Shown here: piece by piece, positions 1-4,784 of the stretch
How the letters are laid out: every line of letters starts with the position of its first letter
Position numbering within the stretch: position 1 is the stretch's first letter
Assembly (NCBI GenBank): GCA_025964635.1
Contig: JAOPYP010000479.1
Span: 1 to 13,997, forward strand
DNA length: 13,997 nucleotides
Reading direction: 5' to 3'
DNA from: Actinomycetes bacterium
GTDB taxonomy: Bacteria; Actinomycetota; Actinomycetes; Streptosporangiales; Streptosporangiaceae
Notes under the pieces: generated by a model
Database searches by the model: none
Told to the model about the DNA's origin: nothing
What the model saw: only the letters and a program-made list of their open reading frames with translations
Translations under genes and position numbers: made by a program

Positions 1-980
1 TGGGCCTCGCGGGGCTCGCCGAGGATGTTCGAGGCCACCACCTCGCCCTGGTACTTGCCGACGTGGGTCAGCAGCCGGATGCCGGTGACGTCGCCGATGG
101 CCCATAGCCGCTCACCAGCCCGCAAGCGGGTGTCTACGGGGATGCCGTGCTCCCCGGCCGTGACACCGACCGTTTCCAGGCCGATCCCGCTGGTGCGCGG
201 CCGCCGGCCGGTGGCGATGAGCAGCCGGTCGCCGTGCAACTCACGGCCGTTGTCGAGGGCCAGGATGTAATCCTCGCCGTCACGCCCGGCCTTGGTCGCG
301 TGCGCTCCCAGGAACAACTCGACCCCGTCAGCCCGCAAGACGTCGCCGAGCGCATCACCCAGCGGCGCGGGCTCGCGGGCGAGCACATGCTCCGCGCCCT
401 CAGCGAGGGCCACCTCGCCGCCCAGGCGGCGCACGGCCTGGGCCATCTCGGCGCCGACCGGTCCCCCGCCGAGGATCAGCAGCCGGCGGGGGATGGCCTT
501 CATGCCGGTCACCTCGCGGTTCGTCCAGACGCCTTCGAGCTCGCGCAGGCCGGGAACGGGCGGCACGACGGGATCGGAGCCGGTCGCCATGACGACATGA
601 CTGGCGGTGTGACGGACGCCAGCGACCTCGACGACACCGACACCGGCGAGCTTGCCGTGCCCCCGCAGCAGGTCGATGCCCTTGCCTGCCAGCCAGCGCT
701 CCTGGCCCTCGTCGGAGTAGCCCGAGACCATGAAATCCCGGTAAGCCAGCGCCGCCGCCACGTCAACCTGTGCGCTGCACGCCGCCTCGCGCGCGTCATG
801 CGCCGCCTCGCCGGGGCGCAGCAGCGTCTTGGACGGGATGCACGCCCAGTAGGAGCATTCGCCGCCGACCAGCTCACGCTCGACCAGCGCAACATGCAGG
901 CCACCGTCGGCCAGCTCACCGGCACAGTGCTCGCCCGGCGAGCCGCCGCCCACGACGATGACGTCGTAGTTGCTGGTCAC
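1..980 (-). CDS. FAD-dependent class I pyridine nucleotide-disulfide oxidoreductase, C-terminus beyond window
   Basis: Flavoenzyme of the dihydrolipoamide dehydrogenase / mercuric reductase / glutathione reductase superfamily, which passes electrons from NAD(P)H through FAD to a redox-active disulfide. About 326 residues are visible. Residues 6-16 hold the FAD-binding DVIVVGGGSPG motif. Residues 39-51 hold GGECSYWACIPSK, with the redox cysteine pair C42 and C47 (CX4C). ATGS follows at 132-135, the NAD(P)-binding GGGPVGAE at 171-178, and the second FAD motif AIGD at 294-297. The C-terminal dimerisation domain, which would carry the catalytic His-Glu pair, lies outside the window. The GTG start at 980 overlaps the upstream stop as GTGA and has GGAGCGGG just upstream. 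The substrate (lipoamide, mercury, a small thiol or a quinone) cannot be told from this part. It is the last visible gene of an operon with the 61-residue protein and the VOC protein. Confidence 0.9.
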   Translation of the reverse strand, partial: MTSNYDVIVVGGGSPGEHCAGELADGGLHVALVERELVGGECSYWACIPSKTLLRPGEAAHDAREAACSAQVDVAAALAYRDFMVSGYSDEGQERWLAGKGIDLLRGHGKLAGVGVVEVAGVRHTASHVVMATGSDPVVPPVPGLRELEGVWTNREVTGMKAIPRRLLILGGGPVGAEMAQAVRRLGGEVALAEGAEHVLAREPAPLGDALGDVLRADGVELFLGAHATKAGRDGEDYILALDNGRELHGDRLLIATGRRPRTSGIGLETVGVTAGEHGIPVDTRLRAGERLWAIGDVTGIRLLTHVGKYQGEVVASNILGEPREA

Positions 981-1162
981 GTACCCGCTCCGGGCGCGGC
1001 CGGGCCGGGCGACCCGTCCTGCTGGTCCACCATGTACTGGGCGTACCAGTCCGGCCAGTCCGGGTCCGCGTGCCCGATTTCCTGCTCATGCCGGCCATGG
1101 GCCGCCGCCGCGCTGCGGAGCGCGGTGGCGAGGTCGGCCGCGGAAGCATAGGTCACTGCCAT
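977..1162 (-). CDS. Small conserved protein (61 aa) with a DPDWPDWYAQYMV motif
   Basis: Short acidic protein with an alanine-rich amphipathic helix (residues about 8-22) followed by HGRHEQEIGHADPDWPDWYA (about 22-41) and a disordered Gly/Pro/Ala tail. The ATG start is preceded by an excellent ribosome site (AAGGAGAGATCG before ATG). The TGA stop overlaps the GTG of the flavoenzyme by four bases, so translation is probably coupled. From memory, the same Trp-rich motif occurs in actinobacterial proteins, both free-standing and as a C-terminal extension of VOC-fold proteins. A VOC gene lies directly upstream here, which fits. No biochemical function is known to me. It may be a binding module or partner of the VOC protein. 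That it is a real gene is well supported; its role is not. Confidence 0.8.
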   Translation of the reverse strand: MAVTYASAADLATALRSAAAAHGRHEQEIGHADPDWPDWYAQYMVDQQDGSPGPAAPGAGT

Positions 1163-1226
1163 CGATCTCTCCTTCGCGACCGGCGCGCCGGCCGGGCGGC
1201 TGAGCCAGCCAGCACGCCCGGTCCGG

Positions 1227-1670
1227 TTACCGGCCTGGCAGACGGGTGGTGATCTCCTGGAGCACCCAGCCGTTGCCGTCCGGGTCGCTGAACGAGGCAA
1301 AGGAGCCGTAGCTCGTGTGGTCCGGGGCCGGGCCCGGCACGCGGCCCTGGGTTCCGGCGTGGTGGAACACGCCGCCGGTGTCGTGGAACACCTCACTGAC
1401 GTCGGCGCCGTGGTCGATCAGGTCGGTGCGGGCCCCTTCGATGTCAGGCACCACCAGTTGCAGGCCCTGGGTCGATCCGGGGGCGGCCGACGTGATTCCG
1501 GTCCCGAAGATGACCGAGCACGCCGAGCCCGGAGGCGTCAGCTGGACCACCCGGAAGTCCGGGTCGGCGGCGTAGTCGGCATCCTCCCGCCATCCCAGCG
1601 CCTTGTAGAAACCCTTGGCCCGGTCCACGTCGGCCACCGGGATCACCACGACCTCGAGCCTCATGTCCAC
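1227..1670 (-). CDS. VOC family protein (glyoxalase/bleomycin-resistance/dioxygenase fold)
   Basis: A 147-residue protein with two beta-alpha-beta-beta-beta modules of the vicinal oxygen chelate fold. The N-terminus MDMRLEVVVIPVADVDRAKGFY and the C-terminal FSDPDGNGWVLQEI (about 128-141) are hallmarks of the family. Members include glyoxalase I, extradiol dioxygenases and drug-binding resistance proteins, so the substrate is open. The start shown is GTG at 1670, which gives the MDM N-terminus usual in this subgroup, with AGGAAGAGG about ten bases upstream. ATG at 1664, with GAGGG seven bases upstream, is an alternative. The stop is followed after 64 bp by the 61-residue gene and then the flavoenzyme, so this is the first gene of a three-gene leftward operon. 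It is divergent from the oxidoreductase relic at 1904-2133. Confidence 0.88.
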   Translation of the reverse strand: MDMRLEVVVIPVADVDRAKGFYKALGWREDADYAADPDFRVVQLTPPGSACSVIFGTGITSAAPGSTQGLQLVVPDIEGARTDLIDHGADVSEVFHDTGGVFHHAGTQGRVPGPAPDHTSYGSFASFSDPDGNGWVLQEITTRLPGR

Positions 1671-1879
1671 GCCCTCAGCCCCTCTTCCTGGATATCAGGG
1701 TTCGTGTCACTGCCACCGGGGTTGGCTCCGGTATCCACAGTCACTCCAACCCATCCGCGAAGTCCAGAGGCAGCTGGCAACTCCCCGAAATAGCGTGGTC
1801 ATCGACGCCGCTGGCAGATGACCGGCCTGGCCTTACGATGAATAATGAGTGACTGATCCCCGGCGGTCCGGCCTCCGAT

Positions 1880-1895
1880 TTTGTTCGCAAACAAA
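1880..1895. promoter_or_regulatory. AT-rich dyad, possible operator upstream of the oxidoreductase relic
   Basis: TTTGTTCGCAAACAAA has 6-bp perfect arms around CGCA and stands out as an A/T-rich patch in very GC-rich DNA. It lies nine bases before the ATG of the degraded oxidoreductase gene and 209 bp upstream of the divergent VOC gene. An operator for a dimeric regulator is the simplest reading. No regulator gene is adjacent in the window. The AAAGG that follows may be the old ribosome site of the relic gene. The rest of 1671-1903 shows no convincing gene. Confidence 0.35.
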
Positions 1896-1903
1896 GGTCT
1901 TCC

Positions 1904-2133
1904 CATGTCTGTGCCGGCCCACGCCGACGTCATTCTGAATCGCCGGCCGGGACCCACGCTGAGCCCCGGCGACCTGGTGCCCGGCGCCGGCCGCTGCGCG
2001 AGCCTGGCCCTGGTGAAGTGGTGGTGCGCAACCTGATCACCAGCGTCGGGGTGCACCTGAGGCCCGGGCCACGGTCTTCGAGCGCGGCTCGCCGTATATC
2101 GGCAGACGGGTCGTCCGGATTGCGGAGGGATAG
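1904..2133 (+). pseudogene. Relic of an NADP-dependent medium-chain oxidoreductase (internal deletion plus frameshifts)
   Basis: Three blocks in different frames recall the zinc-independent NADP-dependent oxidoreductase family (quinone oxidoreductase / alkenal reductase type, normally about 330 residues). From ATG 1904, one frame gives ADVILNRRPG near the N-terminus. From 1994 a shifted frame gives REPGPGEVVVRNLITSV, matching the family's typical PGPGxVxVRNLxxSVDPYMR segment near residues 30-50. From about 2071 a third frame gives FERGSPYIGRRVVRIAEG and a TAG stop, resembling the family's C-terminal GxNIGKxVVRIA ending. The NADP-binding middle, roughly 800 bp, is missing. The frame from 1904 stops after 43 codons. 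This is best read as a decayed gene with a large internal deletion. The family match is from memory of the consensus, not from a search. Confidence 0.6.
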
Positions 2134-2141
2134 GGTCCAGC

Positions 2142-2765
2142 ATGGAATATCTCGTCACGATGACCACCCACGTCCCGGACGGGACCTCAGAAGCGGCTGT
2201 CGAGGACATCCGCGCCCGTGAGGCCGCGCATTCCCGCGAGCTGGCGGCGCAGCGGCACCTGCTGCGTCTGTGGCGGCCGCCGCTGGAGCCAGGCCAGTGG
2301 CGCTCACTCGGCCTGTTCGCCGCGGGCGACAGCGCCGGGCTCGAGACCGTTCTGGCCTCGATGCCACTGCGCGTGTGGCGGACCGATGAGGTCACGCCGC
2401 TCTCGCCGCACCCGAATGACCCGCCGCCGGGGACAGGGCTTCCGGGCCCGTCAGCCGGGCCGGGGGGTGATCCCGTAGAGTTCCTCACCACCTTCACCCT
2501 CGCCATCCCTGAAGGCACGCCGGGCGGGGCGGTCGCCGACGCCGAGGCGCGGGAGGCGGATCGCACGCGTGAACTCGCCGGGCAGGGCCATCTCGTGCGG
2601 CTGTGGCGGCTGCCGGGCCAGGGACGCGCGCTGGGCCTGTGGCGGGCGCGCGACAGCGCCGGGATGCAGGCCATCCTGGCCTCGCTCCCGCTGGACCCCT
2701 GGATGAGGGCGGAGACCACACCGCTCACCCGCCACCCCAGCGACCCGGCAGTCACCAGGGCCTGA
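2142..2765 (+). CDS. Tandem muconolactone delta-isomerase-like protein (two MLI domains)
   Basis: A 207-residue protein made of two homologous halves. Residues 2-91 start EYLVTMTTHVP and residues 113-201 start EFLTTFTLAIPEG. Both halves continue with a REA(A/D)xxRELAxQGHLxRLWR-like helix-strand unit (about 26-45 and 137-156), a DSAGLE/DSAGMQ segment (63-68 and 171-176), an ASxPL segment and TPL(S/T)xHPxDP. This is the muconolactone isomerase (ferredoxin-like alpha+beta) pattern. The classical enzyme moves the double bond of muconolactone in the beta-ketoadipate pathway, is about 92-96 residues long and forms decamers. Here two copies are joined by a Pro/Gly linker (92-112). None of the usual pathway partners (catA, catB, pcaD) are adjacent, so the true reaction is uncertain. 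The ATG has AGGG seven bases upstream. It begins nine bases after the stop of the oxidoreductase relic. Confidence 0.82.
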   Translation: MEYLVTMTTHVPDGTSEAAVEDIRAREAAHSRELAAQRHLLRLWRPPLEPGQWRSLGLFAAGDSAGLETVLASMPLRVWRTDEVTPLSPHPNDPPPGTGLPGPSAGPGGDPVEFLTTFTLAIPEGTPGGAVADAEAREADRTRELAGQGHLVRLWRLPGQGRALGLWRARDSAGMQAILASLPLDPWMRAETTPLTRHPSDPAVTRA

Positions 2766-2777
2766 CCGGCAGTCACC
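2745..2777 (+). repeat. 12-bp direct repeat flanking the stop codon
   Basis: CCGGCAGTCACC occurs at 2745-2756 and again at 2766-2777 (period 21 bp), with the TGA stop of the MLI-like gene at 2763-2765 between the copies. This is probably a small slippage duplication. No function is implied. Confidence 0.6.
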
Positions 2778-2910
2778 CCACGGCGAGGCGGAGACGCGCC
2801 CGGCCCCGGCCGGGCGGGCCGCGAGGCGAATCTGGTGGTTGACCGACTGCATCGGCCGTGCGGGGCTTTTCACGGGGCCGGCGCCGGGGGATGAGTAGGT
2901 TGCCGGGGCC

Positions 2911-2967
2911 ATGAACGGTAAATCCGTTAGCGGCAAAAGCTCGCCGGCCTGGGGATCGGGGGTTTGA
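2911..2967 (+). other. Possible 18-codon leader ORF before the SnoaL-like gene
   Basis: ATG at 2911 opens an 18-codon frame (MNGKSVSGKSSPAWGSGV) that stops at 2965-2967, one base before the ATG of the SnoaL-like gene. Its own upstream site is only GGGG. A still shorter 7-codon frame from 2891 overlaps it as ATGA. This could be a coupled leader peptide or chance. I rate it weak. Confidence 0.2.
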
Positions 2968-2968
2968 G

Positions 2969-3799
2969 ATGCCGTGGTTTCCGGACTTCGCCAGTGCCGT
3001 GGAGCTCGCCCGCAGGCAGACTCGCTCCTCCGGCCAGGCTGATCCGGTCGGGCAGTACTTCACCGCGCTGAGCAAGGGTGACCCGCACACGCTGGAGACC
3101 GTGTGGCCCGGGGAAGTGGTCATCCACGATCCCCGCGCCGGGGAGATCCGCGGCCACAAGCAGCTGCGGCAGTTCGTCAGCCAGAACAAATCCTGGCTGG
3201 CCCAGCTGCACGCCCGGATCGAGACCGTGGCCTCCACCGTGGCCGGCGGGCGGGCCGTGGTGGAACTGCTGGCGCACCTGGCCCACGATGGGCGGGAAAC
3301 GGCCTGGCCGATAGCGGTCGTGGCCGAATCCCCGGACGACCGGTCGGTGGTGTTCCGCACCTACTGCAGCCAGTGGCCGGTCGACGGCCGGCGCCACGTG
3401 CGGCCGCCGGTCCTCGGGCCCGGGGCCGCCCATCCCGGTGACGTCGTCGGCGCCTACCAGGCCGCCCTCGACGCGGGTGACACCGACGCGATCGTGGGGA
3501 CCTTCGCTCCCGATGGGTACTACCGCGAGCCCATTGGCCCGCACTACGCTCACCGCGGCATCCCCGAGCTCCGCTCGTTCTTCACCGAGTGCTTCAGCGC
3601 GGGGGGCGGCATCGGCCTTCAGCACTGCGCCGTGACCGACGATGGCGTGCGCTGCGCCCTGGAGTACAACTGCGTCCGCTGGGGCCGCCATGACCTGCCG
3701 CCCCAGGCGGGAATCGGGGTCTACGAGCGCGGCCCGGACGGGCTGCTGGCCGCGGCCCGCGTCTACGACGACGTCCAGGCACCCGTCGGGCCCTCCTGA
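2969..3799 (+). CDS. Tandem SnoaL-like / NTF2-like protein (two domains)
   Basis: A 276-residue protein with two domains of the NTF2-like cone fold. In domain 1 (about 25-140), DPVGQYFTALSKGDPHTLETVW is followed by VIHDPRAGEIRGHKQLRQF. In domain 2 (about 155-270), HPGDVVGAYQAALDAGDTDAIV is followed by FAPDGYYREPIG and AHRGIPELRSFF. The pattern helix, then sparse-activity loop ('D' and 'G' rich), then GHxxLRxF is typical of SnoaL-type cyclases, ketosteroid-isomerase relatives and many unassigned small-molecule enzymes. Domain 2 contains four cysteines (C208, C220, C229, C235). The ATG follows a GGGGG stretch eight bases upstream. The substrate is unknown. The gene lies downstream of the oxidoreductase relic and the MLI-like gene in the same direction, so all three may once have served one catabolic or biosynthetic route. 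Confidence 0.78.
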   Translation: MPWFPDFASAVELARRQTRSSGQADPVGQYFTALSKGDPHTLETVWPGEVVIHDPRAGEIRGHKQLRQFVSQNKSWLAQLHARIETVASTVAGGRAVVELLAHLAHDGRETAWPIAVVAESPDDRSVVFRTYCSQWPVDGRRHVRPPVLGPGAAHPGDVVGAYQAALDAGDTDAIVGTFAPDGYYREPIGPHYAHRGIPELRSFFTECFSAGGGIGLQHCAVTDDGVRCALEYNCVRWGRHDLPPQAGIGVYERGPDGLLAAARVYDDVQAPVGPS

Positions 3800-3827
3800 G
3801 GTGCGGGAGGGAACCACGCCACGGGAA

Positions 3828-3872
3828 GCTGACGGGCGAACCACCGCGGCTAGCGCCGGTTCGCCCGTCAGC
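3828..3872. terminator. Strong bidirectional hairpin between convergent genes
   Basis: Perfect 15-bp arms GCTGACGGGCGAACC (3828-3842) and GGTTCGCCCGTCAGC (3858-3872) enclose a 15-base loop. The hairpin lies 29 bp after the stop of the SnoaL-like gene and 27 bp beyond the stop of the convergent methyltransferase gene. There is no U-run, as is usual for actinobacterial intrinsic terminators. Confidence 0.85.
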
Positions 3873-3898
3873 CGTGCCTCTCAGCACCGCGAACCCGT

Positions 3899-4681
3899 TC
3901 AGGGTTTGCTGGCCAGGACAAACCGCATCACGTTGTCCTGCCGGTACTTCCCGTCAGGCTTCCGGTCCGCGGTGAGCACCGCGTCGAGCACCTCACGCAC
4001 GCTCTCCTCGCCCACCGCGTCGATGACCTTCTGCTGCGGGCCGGTGGAATAGTGCGCCTCCCAGGCGTCATCGAGACTGTCGAACGTGATCGGGATGGGC
4101 ACCTCGCCGCCGCCGCGGACGCTCAGCCCCGCCTTGGTGAGCAGGTCCTCGACCACGCCGGCGTCGCTGCAGGCCAGCGGCGCAGGCGTCCCGGGTGGCG
4201 GTGGCGCGAGGGAGCGCAGCCGCTGGAACAGCCCGTCGGTCTCGCAACGCTGCGGGTCGCCCCAGATCCCGATCGCGACCTGGCCGCCGCGCCGGCACAC
4301 CCGGGCCAGCTCGGAGACGGCGGCGGCGGGGTCGGCGGCGTACTGGATCGCGTTGAATGAGGTGACGAAGTCGAACTCACCGTTCCCGAACGGCAGCTCC
4401 TGGATGTCGCCGACCCGCAGGTCGGCGGTGGGCGTGCGCTGCCGGGCCACCTCGAGCAGCTCTGCCGTCGCATCCAGCCCCGTCACGGTGGCGCCGCGGG
4501 CCGCGGCGTCGGCGAGCGCCTGGCCAGAGCCGCACCCGGCGTCGAGCAGCGTGGCGCCGGCCGGTGGCGCCAGCGCGTCGAGCGTCGCGCGGTACAGGGG
4601 CCGCATCTGCCGTTCCATCGTCTGTGACCACACCTGCGGGTGACGCCCCCACAGCTGCGCCTGAGCCTGTGCTGTTCCCAT
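3899..4681 (-). CDS. Class I SAM-dependent methyltransferase
   Basis: A 260-residue methyltransferase with a Rossmann-type core. Motif I LLDAGCGSG (residues 45-53) binds S-adenosylmethionine. The acidic residue ending beta-2 is D70 (VTGLD), GDIQELPF (91-98) gives the adenine-contacting acidic residue, and FDFVTSFNAIQYA (103-115) is motif IV. The subgroup resembles UbiE/Methyltransf_11 enzymes, which methylate small molecules. The acceptor cannot be told. ATG at 4681 is chosen over the GTG further upstream (4711) because AAGGAGG lies seven bases before it and the N-terminus then matches family starts. It is divergent from the LuxR-type ATPase regulator with 103 bp between starts, so control by that regulator is plausible but not shown. 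Confidence 0.92.
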   Translation of the reverse strand: MGTAQAQAQLWGRHPQVWSQTMERQMRPLYRATLDALAPPAGATLLDAGCGSGQALADAAARGATVTGLDATAELLEVARQRTPTADLRVGDIQELPFGNGEFDFVTSFNAIQYAADPAAAVSELARVCRRGGQVAIGIWGDPQRCETDGLFQRLRSLAPPPPGTPAPLACSDAGVVEDLLTKAGLSVRGGGEVPIPITFDSLDDAWEAHYSTGPQQKVIDAVGEESVREVLDAVLTADRKPDGKYRQDNVMRFVLASKP

Positions 4682-4737
4682 CGTTTCCTCCTTGGTTGCC
4701 GGTGCCACCACGGTCGCTGACCTGGGCGGTTACGCGC

Positions 4738-4756
4738 ATCCGGGGTAACCCCGGAT
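4738..4756. promoter_or_regulatory. Dyad in the methyltransferase/regulator intergenic region, possible operator
   Basis: ATCCGGGG (4738-4745) and CCCCGGAT (4749-4756) form perfect 8-bp arms around TAA. The dyad sits 56 bp from the methyltransferase start and 28 bp before the GTG of the regulator. A two-fold site of this size suits a dimeric LuxR-type helix-turn-helix, so autoregulation or control of both genes is a reasonable inference. A short hairpin in the regulator leader is the alternative. Confidence 0.45.
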
Positions 4757-4784
4757 TCCCCGGGCCCGTGGCACACTGTGGGTC

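Noticed and set aside
147..1151. Plus-strand open frame of 334 codons opposite the flavoenzyme
   Set aside because: The minus strand has FAD and NAD(P) motifs and the CX4C disulfide. The plus frame shows none.
1799..2776. Minus-strand open frame of 325 codons opposite the MLI-like gene and the relic
   Set aside because: Ser/Arg/Pro-rich low-quality sequence. The plus strand carries the duplicated MLI pattern with correct codon bias.
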